A DNA stretch of 17,084 bases from an uncultured Bacilli bacterium (lineage in GTDB: Bacteria; Bacillota_I; Bacilli_A; RF39; UBA660). Position 1 is the stretch's first letter, and each line of letters starts with the position of its first letter. The notes beneath the pieces were generated by a model. The model searched no databases, was not told the DNA's origin, and saw only the letters and a program-made list of their open reading frames with translations. The position numbers and the translations under genes are program-made. The stretch is taken from contig CANQVY010000011.1 of assembly GCA_947627405.1 (NCBI GenBank), positions 1-17,084 on the forward strand. Reading direction: 5' to 3'. Below are positions 1 to 6,604 of this stretch, one piece after another.

Positions 1-65
1 ACTGCTGCTTCGACCAGTGGATGTTTCAACTTCATCTTAATAAATAAGGAGTAGATTTAGATATT

Positions 66-1904
66 ATGTATAAAGTTAAATCTATCATTCATCCGAAAGT
101 AAAAAATATTTTGGTTATTTTTTTAGATATTATTTTACTTATGCTTGCTTCCTTTTTTAGTTATTTAATGGTCGCTGAAAATGTGAGTATTGCTTTCCCT
201 AATTTTTTAATATCTTCTTTTTGTGTTGCTATTTGTACTATTCTTTTCTTTTTTGTGATTCATCTTTATAGTAGTACTTTAAAATATTTTGGTCTTGTGG
301 AAAGCATTAAGCTCGTAGATTCTATCTTGGCTGTTTTAGTTATTAATCTTTTAGTTATGGCCCTTACAAACTATATGCCTCTTAGATGGTGTGTCATTTC
401 TTCTATGCTAGATATTATCTTTTTAATGGCTTCTCGCTTTAGTTATAGAATCTTTTTCTATTTGAAAAATACTTTCTCTTCTAAGAAAAAAGAAATGAAA
501 AAAGTTATGGTCATTGGTGCTGGCGATACCGCTAAACTTCTTCTTCAAGAAATGATTCAAAAACCTTCTTTACTACTTAAACCTGTTTGTTTAATTGATG
601 ATGACCCTTTAAAACAAGGCCTTTCTATCGAAGGGGTAATGGTGGTGGGAGATCGCAATAAAATTCTGGAAAGTGCTAAAAAATATCATGTCGATTTAAT
701 TGTAATCTCCATCCTTGCTGCTTCAAAAGTTGAAATTTCTAAGATTATTTCTATTTGTAAGGAAACTTATTGTCATGTGAAAATTGTTCCTTCTATTTCG
801 AAAATGTTATCTAAAGGAGTCTATTTACAAAACTTACGAGATGTCGATGTAAATGATTTATTAGGTAGAGATGCAATCGTAGTCGATGATCGTGAAATCC
901 GTGAATCTATTGTAAATAAGGTCGTTCTTGTTACGGGCGGCGGAGGTTCAATTGGCTCTGAACTTTCTAGACAAATTGCTTCTATGCAACCTAAAAAACT
1001 GATTATTTTTGATATCTATGAAAACAATGCCTATGATATTGAACAAGAATTAAGAAAAGAATATCCATCTCTTGATTTGGTTGTTTTAATTGGTAGTGTT
1101 AGAAATGAAACGAGAGTTTTTGAGGTCTTTAAAATGTATCGCCCTGATATTGTTTATCATGCCGCTGCTCATAAACATGTCCCTTTGATGGAACAATCTC
1201 CTTGTGAAGCTGTGAAAAACAATGTGTTTGGTACCTTAAATGTTGCTCGTGCAAGTGATCTATATGGTACAAAAAAGTTCGTTTTAATTTCAACCGATAA
1301 AGCTGTAAATCCTACCAATGTGATGGGAGCAACAAAAAGAATTTGTGAGATGATTATTCAGTCCTTTTCTTCTTCTACTTGTAGTTATGTTGCCGTAAGA
1401 TTTGGAAATGTTTTGGGCAGTAATGGTAGTGTTATTCCTTTATTTAAAAAACAAATTGCGCAAGGCGGCCCCGTTACGGTTACTCATAAGGATATTATTC
1501 GTTATTTTATGACAATCCCTGAAGCTGTAAGCTTAATTCTGGAAGCCTCTACTTATGCAAAAGGTAAGGAAATCTTTATTTTGGATATGGGTAAACCTGT
1601 TAGAATTTATGACCTTGCGGTCAATTTAATCCGCTTATCTGGCTTAAGAGAAAATGAAGATATCAAAATTATAACAACTGGCCTTAGACCCGGTGAAAAA
1701 CTTTATGAGGAACTTTTACTTAGTGAAGAAGGAATTAAAAAAACAAAAAATAATTTGATCTATATCGCTCATCCCATTGATTTCGACCAAACTTCTTTTG
1801 AGGAAAACTTAAAAACTTTGAAAAATATGGCCTATCTTGAGGATAAAAATATCCGTGAATTGATTAAAAAAATAGTACCAACATATCATGAAAAAACTAA
1901 TTGA
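66..1904 (+). CDS. capD: Membrane-bound nucleotide-sugar 4,6-dehydratase, CapD/PglF/WbpM family
   Basis: A 612-residue protein of the long CapD class, which converts UDP-GlcNAc (or a related UDP-HexNAc) to a 4-keto-6-deoxy sugar at the inner face of the membrane. Seen: about four hydrophobic helices in residues ~14-130; a CoA-binding-like Rossmann domain starting at VMVIGAGDTAK (~147); a second Rossmann fold with TGGGGSIG at 290-297; STDK with D411/K412; NPTNVMGATK, where M420 stands where ordinary SDR enzymes have Tyr, followed by K424. That Met-Lys arrangement is the hallmark of the PglF/WbpM class. The C-terminal GLRPGEKLYEELL motif is complete, so the gene looks functional. An AAGGAG lies 14 bases before the ATG, a long spacing, but there is no in-frame alternative start. 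Its usual partner, a DegT aminotransferase, survives only as a scrap immediately downstream, so the fate of the keto sugar is unclear. Confidence 0.93.
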   Translation: MYKVKSIIHPKVKNILVIFLDIILLMLASFFSYLMVAENVSIAFPNFLISSFCVAICTILFFFVIHLYSSTLKYFGLVESIKLVDSILAVLVINLLVMALTNYMPLRWCVISSMLDIIFLMASRFSYRIFFYLKNTFSSKKKEMKKVMVIGAGDTAKLLLQEMIQKPSLLLKPVCLIDDDPLKQGLSIEGVMVVGDRNKILESAKKYHVDLIVISILAASKVEISKIISICKETYCHVKIVPSISKMLSKGVYLQNLRDVDVNDLLGRDAIVVDDREIRESIVNKVVLVTGGGGSIGSELSRQIASMQPKKLIIFDIYENNAYDIEQELRKEYPSLDLVVLIGSVRNETRVFEVFKMYRPDIVYHAAAHKHVPLMEQSPCEAVKNNVFGTLNVARASDLYGTKKFVLISTDKAVNPTNVMGATKRICEMIIQSFSSSTCSYVAVRFGNVLGSNGSVIPLFKKQIAQGGPVTVTHKDIIRYFMTIPEAVSLILEASTYAKGKEIFILDMGKPVRIYDLAVNLIRLSGLRENEDIKIITTGLRPGEKLYEELLLSEEGIKKTKNNLIYIAHPIDFDQTSFEENLKTLKNMAYLEDKNIRELIKKIVPTYHEKTN

Positions 1905-2050
1905 AATTTATGTAGATATAACAGGGTGCCTTAGAAGGAAAAAAGTATTTTGTAGTGATATGACCTTCTCTGCTACGCTAAACCCTGTTGTTTATGAGAG
2001 GGGTATCCCTATTTTTATTGAAACAGAAGAATCTTTTTGGGATGTGAATC
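1890..2050 (+). pseudogene. Remnant of a DegT/DnrJ/EryC1/StrS sugar aminotransferase
   Basis: A short reading frame starting at 1888 overlaps the end of capD and stops at 2091. Its residues 20-54 read KVFCSDMTFSATLNPVVYER then GIPIFIETEESFWDVNP. This matches the internal segment of PLP-dependent sugar aminotransferases that runs 'G-D-x-V-F-C-S-D-(M/L)-T-F-x-A-x-x-N-P-(I/V)-x-Y-E-G-x-x-P-V-F-I-D-x-E-x-x-(T/F)-W-N-x-x-P'. The preceding ~15 residues also line up with the family's helix before this point. The N-terminal ~80 residues and everything after the W-D-V-N-P position, including the PLP lysine, are missing. LegC/PglE-type aminotransferases normally follow capD and aminate its 4-keto product, so this is probably what is left of such a gene. 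A new small gene is less likely. Translation may still occur but no enzyme could result. Confidence 0.72.
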
Positions 2051-2052
2051 CA

Positions 2053-2850
2053 GTCTTTGATGTAAAATTAGTTGTGTGCCGACCTATATGATTTTTTAGA
2101 AAAAATGAATTTAATTAGAGGTATAGTATATAAACATAATACACTTTTAATTGAGAATGCAAAAGTTTGGGCGAAGCGTTGTAAGAAGTTGGTGTTGATG
2201 ACAACCGATAATGTGTTAATTTTATCGATATTATAGGTGTAACCAAACATGTATGCAAAACGATTGATTGTAAAAAACGACCTATCGTAGGATTGAATAT
2301 AGTGGCATTTTAATTGGCAATGTTATAGGTTTAACGAATTTACTTCTTCTTTTATTAATAAACACATTAAAACATTAAATTAATTATCATTGTTGATAAG
2401 TAAATTATCAAATATTTTATAATAATTTGAAAAGTTGTATATAATTTGTTCTCAAACCAGAAACAAAGGCCAGTAACAACGAACATTTTATTCTAGATAT
2501 GAGACAACCTGTTAAGATACCTGATTCAGAAAAAATATCATTCATTTTTGCTGCATTTTAAATAAATATTTTGAAATAGAACTTCGACCCAGCCAATTTT
2601 TTAGAAAACTACTCACTATAATCGAAGAGTTTTATAAGATTAAAAATAGAATAATATCAACTAAATGTGATAATCCATATTAGGAACATAGAATTAACCA
2701 AAACTTACAACGTTAAAAGATGTCTATTGATTGAAAAATGATAAGTTAATTCGTGCCACTCTAAGAAAAGTAGTTTTCACATAAAAAAGTCTAGAAAAAG
2801 TTAATGCACATGAGTTTTTATTAAAACTAAATCAAATCATTCAGTTTGCG
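2053..2850 (+). pseudogene. Decayed second copy of the capD C-terminal region
   Basis: This stretch has no usable gene but is colinear with the last ~250 codons of the intact capD, spread over all three forward frames. Matches in order (remnant versus intact): KKLVLMTTDN at 2183-2212 versus KKFVLISTDK; IIGVTKHVCKTI versus VMGATKRICEMI; YSGILIGNVIG versus YVAVRFGNVLG; IIKYF at 2404-2418 versus IIRYF; HFILDMRQPVKIPD from 2484 versus IFILDMGKPVRIYD; ELRPSQFFRKLL from 2579 versus GLRPGEKLYEELL; and LTTLKDVY-stop-LKNDKLIRA from 2704 versus LKTLKNMAYLEDKNIREL. Stops sit inside it (for example TAA 2401, TGA 2428) and several frameshifts are needed. The spacing from the HAAAHKHV region to the C-terminus is about 730 bases in both copies. 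The catalytic Met-Lys site is lost, so this is a dead gene. The 60-codon open frame on the opposite strand here is a shadow. Confidence 0.78.
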
Positions 2851-2859
2851 TTGACGCAA
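2846..2859. promoter_or_regulatory. Perfect 6-2-6 inverted repeat upstream of the aldolase gene
   Basis: TTGCGT-TG-ACGCAA is a perfect inverted repeat with a two-base spacer, directly before the AGGGAAAGGAAG ribosome-binding stretch of the gene starting at 2881. It is GC-richer than its surroundings and sits at the edge between decayed and intact genes. An operator half-site pair is possible, as is a chance palindrome or a scar of recombination. I found no convincing -35/-10 pair next to it. Confidence 0.3.
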
Positions 2860-2880
2860 GGGAAAGGAAGAGAATATTAT

Positions 2881-3717
2881 ATGTCTTTAGATTTGATGTA
2901 CATCACAAATAATCCTGCCGTTGCTTTGATTGCTGAAAAATATGGTGTTTCAAGAATATGGATTGATCTTGAAACACTAGGAAAAGAAGAACGGCAAAAG
3001 AACATGAATACCGTAAAATCCCATCATACTATAAATGATATTGCGGTTATTTCTAACATGCTTTCAACTTCAGAAATGCTTGTTAGAATTAATCCATGGA
3101 ACAAGACATCTATTGACGAAATAGAAGCGGTTATTTCTGCCGGAGCAGATAGAATTATGCTTCCCATGTGGAAAGAAATTACAGAGGTTAAGGCATTTCT
3201 TGAAACAATAAATGGTCGGATTCATACAACATTGCTACTTGAAACAAAAGAAGCAGTAGAAATTATTGATAAAGTTCTCGAGCAACCACTGCTTGATGAA
3301 ATACATATTGGCTTAAATGATCTTCATCTTAGTTACGGCCTTACATTTATGTTTGAATTACTTACTAATGGAATAGTAGAAAACCTCTGCCAAAAATTTA
3401 ATGCAAAAGGTATTAAATATGGATTTGGCGGCATCGCTCGTATTGGTGAAGGAACACTTCCTGCAGAGAGAATAGTAATGGAACATTATAGACTGGGTTC
3501 GACAAGAGCAATTCTTTCTAGAAGTTTTTGCAATACTGATGAACTTAAAGATATAAATAGTATTGAAAAATTATTTTCTGAAAACATAGCTCGTTTAAGA
3601 GAATATGAAAATACTTTGATTAATACAACAATAGATGAATATTTAAAAAATAAACAAGTTGTTAAATGCTGTGTAGCAGAAATTGTCAGCGAAATTAAGG
3701 AGAAGATGGCACAATGA
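2881..3717 (+). CDS. HpcH/HpaI-family aldolase (citrate-lyase-beta-like fold)
   Basis: A 278-residue TIM-barrel protein of the HpcH/HpaI aldolase family, which joins or splits pyruvate (or another 2-oxo acid) and an aldehyde with a divalent metal. Seen: LMYITNNP near the N-terminus; WIDLE at 27-31; MLVRIN with R69; GADRIMLPM; LLLETKEA with E121 and GLNDLHLSYG with D147, the expected metal ligands; and YGFGGIARIG near the C-terminus. The His normally following D-x-E in HpaI is Thr32 here, with an insert before SHH at 47-49. The start is taken at ATG 2881 because GGAAAGGAAG precedes it. An upstream in-frame TTG at 2851 would put the ribosome site inside the gene. The stop overlaps the next start (ATGA), which suggests translational coupling with the decarboxylase. 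In staphyloferrin B clusters a family member (SbnG) is a citrate synthase, so the substrate cannot be assumed. Confidence 0.85.
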   Translation: MSLDLMYITNNPAVALIAEKYGVSRIWIDLETLGKEERQKNMNTVKSHHTINDIAVISNMLSTSEMLVRINPWNKTSIDEIEAVISAGADRIMLPMWKEITEVKAFLETINGRIHTTLLLETKEAVEIIDKVLEQPLLDEIHIGLNDLHLSYGLTFMFELLTNGIVENLCQKFNAKGIKYGFGGIARIGEGTLPAERIVMEHYRLGSTRAILSRSFCNTDELKDINSIEKLFSENIARLREYENTLINTTIDEYLKNKQVVKCCVAEIVSEIKEKMAQ

Positions 3718-4925
3718 AAGAAATGCAAATAAAACAGCTTACTGAGCAAGTCGGCGATGCCTTTTATATGCTTGAAAGCAAACAGTTTAGACAGAATTAT
3801 CTAGAATTAAAATCCGAATTTATAAATATATATCCTAACTTTAATATCGCGTATTCTTATAAAACAAATTATACTCCAAAGTTGTGTAGAATTGTAAATG
3901 AACTTGGTGGCTACGCAGAAGTGGTTTCAGATATGGAAATGGAGATTGCACTTCGCATTGGTGTAGAGCCCAAAAACATTATCTGGAATGGTCCATTCAA
4001 GAATGCCAAGAAGGTTGAAGAACTTCTTGTCATGGGTGGAACTATAAACATTGATTCAGCATACGAAATTGATTTAATTGCAAAGATTGCAGAGAAATAT
4101 CCAAACCATAGGCTCAACATCGGCATCCGCTGTAATTTTGACGTGAACGATGGCGTTGTGTCAAGATTTGGGTTTGATACAGAATCCAAAGACTTTAATT
4201 GTGCTATAGCTTTATTTGAAAAATATAAAAATCTTTATTTAATTGGACTTCAGTGCCATTTTGCAACGCGCAGACTTGACACATGGAAACCTCGTGCAGA
4301 AGGTATGCTTACTCTAATAGACAAGCTTGGAATCGTTCCTGAACATATTGATCTTGGAGGTGGATTTTTTGGAAAAATGGCAGACTCTCTTAAAGCACAA
4401 TTTGATTCTGAGATTCCTACATATAGGCAATATGCGGAGACTGTTGCTCCCGTTTTTGCTAATCATTTTAAGAATACCTATAACAAACCGATGCTTTTGA
4501 TTGAACCGGGTAGTGCACTTGTTGGCGACTGCATGCGCTTTGCGGCAAGAGTTATTAATATCAAGAATGTTCGTGGTAAATCGATTGCAACCTTACTTGG
4601 TAGCATTTATAATATCAATCCTACTTTAAATAAAAAGAATCCTCCCATTGAAGTGTATTCCATGGGTAGCGAGCAAAAAGAATACAAAGATTTAGACTTT
4701 GGTGGCTTTACTTGCATTGAATCTGATTATCTTTATCGTCACTTTAATGGATTGCTATCAAAGGGAGATATGGTTGTGTTTGGAAATGTTGGATCTTACT
4801 CCGTTGTTTTAAAGCCTCCGTTTATTTTACCCAACTTTCCAATTATAGACATTTCTGAGGGCGAGATTGAAATCATTAAGCGTGGAGAAACATTTGATGA
4901 TTTATTTCACACCTTCTCATTTTAA
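3714..4925 (+). CDS. Group III PLP-dependent decarboxylase (DAP/ornithine decarboxylase fold)
   Basis: A 403-residue alanine-racemase-fold enzyme related to diaminopimelate decarboxylase (LysA), which removes the carboxyl group of an amino acid with PLP. Seen: AYSYKTN with the Schiff-base lysine K50; QCHFA with H182 stacking on PLP; the glycine loop GGGFFG at 215-220; EPGSALVG from E264, the phosphate-binding segment (usually EPGR, with Ser here instead of Arg); TCIESD with C334, the Cys contributed across the dimer; and GSYS near residue 363. AAGGAG lies 11 bases before the ATG, which overlaps the aldolase stop by four bases. The Ser in place of the EPGR Arg, and a location inside a glycan locus, argue against housekeeping lysine synthesis. 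The aldolase plus decarboxylase pairing recalls SbnG/SbnH of staphyloferrin B, but no siderophore synthetase is present. The likely product is an amine used in glycan decoration (inference). Confidence 0.85.
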   Translation: MKEMQIKQLTEQVGDAFYMLESKQFRQNYLELKSEFINIYPNFNIAYSYKTNYTPKLCRIVNELGGYAEVVSDMEMEIALRIGVEPKNIIWNGPFKNAKKVEELLVMGGTINIDSAYEIDLIAKIAEKYPNHRLNIGIRCNFDVNDGVVSRFGFDTESKDFNCAIALFEKYKNLYLIGLQCHFATRRLDTWKPRAEGMLTLIDKLGIVPEHIDLGGGFFGKMADSLKAQFDSEIPTYRQYAETVAPVFANHFKNTYNKPMLLIEPGSALVGDCMRFAARVINIKNVRGKSIATLLGSIYNINPTLNKKNPPIEVYSMGSEQKEYKDLDFGGFTCIESDYLYRHFNGLLSKGDMVVFGNVGSYSVVLKPPFILPNFPIIDISEGEIEIIKRGETFDDLFHTFSF

Positions 4926-4938
4926 TGGGGTGAAAGGT

Positions 4939-5640
4939 ATGTGGTATCTATCTAATAAATTTTTGAAACGCTTTTTCGACATTGTTCTTTGCCTAATAGC
5001 ACTTATCCTATTGATTCCAGTATGGATAGTTGTTGCGTTTGCCATTAAATGTGATAGTAAAGGCCCTATTTTGTTTGCACAAGACAGAAGAACTAAAAAT
5101 GGTCGTCTGTTCAAGATGTATAAATTTCGTTCTATGATCGTTAATGCTGAAAGCATGGGAGCAGGATTATTTAATTATGAAAACGACCCCCGTGTAACGA
5201 GGGTAGGTCGTTTTTTGCGAAGCACCAGTCTTGATGAGTTACCACAAATTTGGAACGTAATAAGAGGAGATCTTTCCTTGGTGGGACCTAGACCATGTGT
5301 ATCCTATGAACTTGGGGATTTTGATACGCTTAATAAAAAGTACAAGAAACGATTTGAGATGCGGGGTGGTATCACAGGGCTTGCTCAAATTATGGGTCGA
5401 AATGAAAATTCATGGAATGAGAAGGTTATATACGATAGTATTTATATTGATAAATTTAAGAAACAAGGTGTTTGGCTTGACATTAAAATCATAGTGGGTA
5501 CAGTTATTAAGGTATTTAGGAAACAAAATATTTATGAAGAAAAAATTGATACTTCGATGAATGATACTGAAGCAGCAAAATTTGCGGAAGAAGAAACCAT
5601 TCGTATAGCACACTTACCAGAAGATGATGAAGTATCATAA
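4939..5640 (+). CDS. Initiating phosphoglycosyltransferase (bacterial sugar transferase, PglC/WcaJ C-terminal type)
   Basis: A 233-residue monotopic sugar-1-phosphate transferase that loads the first sugar from a UDP-sugar onto undecaprenyl phosphate. Seen: a basic N-terminus and one hydrophobic re-entrant helix (~residues 11-33, FDIVLCLIALILLIPVWIVV); MYKFRSM; NDPRVTRVGRFLR; the catalytic Asp-Glu pair D99-E100 in SLDELPQIWNVIRGD; LVGPRP; and GGITGLAQIMGRN. It is the short form lacking the multi-helix N-terminal domain. An acidic ~35-residue tail follows the core. The start is set at ATG 4939, just after GGGGTGAAAGG. A longer frame from 4867 overlaps the previous gene and adds residues outside the family. 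Because capD is intact, UDP-diNAcBac-like or 6-deoxy-HexNAc substrates are possible, but specificity cannot be read here. A terminator-like hairpin lies inside this gene. Confidence 0.92.
   Translation: MWYLSNKFLKRFFDIVLCLIALILLIPVWIVVAFAIKCDSKGPILFAQDRRTKNGRLFKMYKFRSMIVNAESMGAGLFNYENDPRVTRVGRFLRSTSLDELPQIWNVIRGDLSLVGPRPCVSYELGDFDTLNKKYKKRFEMRGGITGLAQIMGRNENSWNEKVIYDSIYIDKFKKQGVWLDIKIIVGTVIKVFRKQNIYEEKIDTSMNDTEAAKFAEEETIRIAHLPEDDEVS
5180..5216 (+). terminator. Terminator-like hairpin inside the phosphoglycosyltransferase gene
   Basis: AAAACGACC (5180-5188) pairs perfectly with GGTCGTTTT (5206-5214). Three more C-G pairs (5189-5191 with 5201-5203) form above a two-base bulge, with a nine-base loop, and the T run reaches 5216. 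This is the shape of an intrinsic terminator, but it lies in codons for the conserved NDPRVTRVGRF motif, so it may be a by-product of coding. Function as an attenuator is unproven. Confidence 0.3.
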
Positions 5641-5669
5641 AATTGAAATTATGAAATGAGGAATTTATT

Positions 5670-6596
5670 ATGAAAACTTATGTAGCTAATAGATTTATAT
5701 GGTATAAAGGTGAAATCGTCAATGTAAATGATGCCAAAATTAACATTCTTGCACCTACGGCACAGTTTGGATTAAATGTTTTTGAAGGCATTCCTTGTTA
5801 TTGGAATGATGAAGAAAAACAACTCTACGCATTTCGATTAAATGACCACTATGATCGTTTGATTCGCTCCGCAAAACTCATCCAAATTAACTGCCCCTAC
5901 ACAAAAGAGGACTTTAAGAAATCATTAGTAGATGTAATTAGGGCAAATGAATACGATGAAAACCTTTCTGTTCGCCAAACTTTGTTTGTTGATGGTTTTG
6001 GCTCTTGGGGCTCTGAAGAACCAGTGGATATGTTTGTTTCTCCTATTCCAAAAGGTAAGATAAGTTCAGAATACAATAAAAAAGGACTTAATTGCTGCGT
6101 TACATCTTGGCGAAGAATTTCAGATATCACACTTTCTCCAAGAATCAAGTGTGGCGCAAATTATATTAATAGCCGTGTCGGACAAAGAGAAGCACTTCGT
6201 AATGGCTACGATACTTGTATTTTTTTAAATGAAATAGGAAAAGTATCAGAAGGTCCTGGCTCCTGTCTTTTTATGGTTGTAAATGGAACTCTAGTTACTC
6301 CTATGCTTACAGATAGTGTTCTTGAAAGCATTACAAGAGATACCATTATTAAAATTGCTAAAACGATTGGCATTCCCGTTGAAGAAAGAACGATCGATAG
6401 AACTGAACTTTATACTTGTGAGGAAGCATTTCTTTGCGGATCTGCAATGGAAGTTACCCCTATCCTATCTATTGATAAATATATTATTGGAAGTGGGGAA
6501 GCGGGCAAAATAACTACCAAACTTCACAAGGCATATCTTGATGCTGCAAAAGGTAAAAATGAAAAATTTATGAATTGGGTAACACCAATATATTAA
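5670..6596 (+). CDS. Class IV PLP aminotransferase (branched-chain/D-amino-acid transaminase type)
   Basis: A 308-residue fold-type IV aminotransferase of the IlvE/Dat superfamily, moving an amino group between glutamate-like donors and a 2-oxo acid. Seen: FGLNVFEGIPCYW (the FG-x-x-VFEG-x-R-like segment, without the usual Arg); RLNDHYDRLIRSAKL; the PLP lysine K160 in RIKCGANYINS; VSEGPGSCLFMV; SVLESITRDTI; and EEAFLCGSAMEVTPI. The length is normal for the family. The start has GAGGA 9 bases upstream, 29 bases after the sugar transferase. It is not the DegT type that aminates sugars, so it more likely acts on a small 2-oxo acid. Beside an aldolase and an amino-acid decarboxylase, a route aldol product to amino acid to amine is plausible (inference). 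A housekeeping valine/leucine role is less likely in this setting. Confidence 0.88.
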   Translation: MKTYVANRFIWYKGEIVNVNDAKINILAPTAQFGLNVFEGIPCYWNDEEKQLYAFRLNDHYDRLIRSAKLIQINCPYTKEDFKKSLVDVIRANEYDENLSVRQTLFVDGFGSWGSEEPVDMFVSPIPKGKISSEYNKKGLNCCVTSWRRISDITLSPRIKCGANYINSRVGQREALRNGYDTCIFLNEIGKVSEGPGSCLFMVVNGTLVTPMLTDSVLESITRDTIIKIAKTIGIPVEERTIDRTELYTCEEAFLCGSAMEVTPILSIDKYIIGSGEAGKITTKLHKAYLDAAKGKNEKFMNWVTPIY

Positions 6597-6604
6597 GGAT
6601 TAAA

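Noticed and set aside
1..40. Possible C-terminal tail of an upstream gene (a frame ending in TAA at 38-40)
   Set aside because: Only about 13 codons, all three frames are readable for most of it, and no family resemblance could be seen.
2068..2250. 60-codon open frame on the minus strand
   Set aside because: It overlies the decayed capD remnant, has no recognisable motif, and is expected by chance in AT-rich non-coding DNA.
2393..2423. Promoter-like TTGATA and TATAAT
   Set aside because: The spacing is 19 bases and it lies inside pseudogene sequence where AT-rich boxes arise by chance, ~450 bases from the next gene.
2851..2880. Earlier TTG start for the aldolase, and a TTGACG/TATTAT promoter reading of the same bases
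   Set aside because: The TTG start would place the good ribosome site inside the gene and add ten unrelated residues. The promoter reading would put transcription start inside the gene with no ribosome site.
2881..4925. Siderophore (staphyloferrin-B-like) synthesis from the SbnG/SbnH-type pair
   Set aside because: No IucA/IucC-type synthetase, siderophore exporter or diaminopropionate genes are present; all neighbours are glycan genes.
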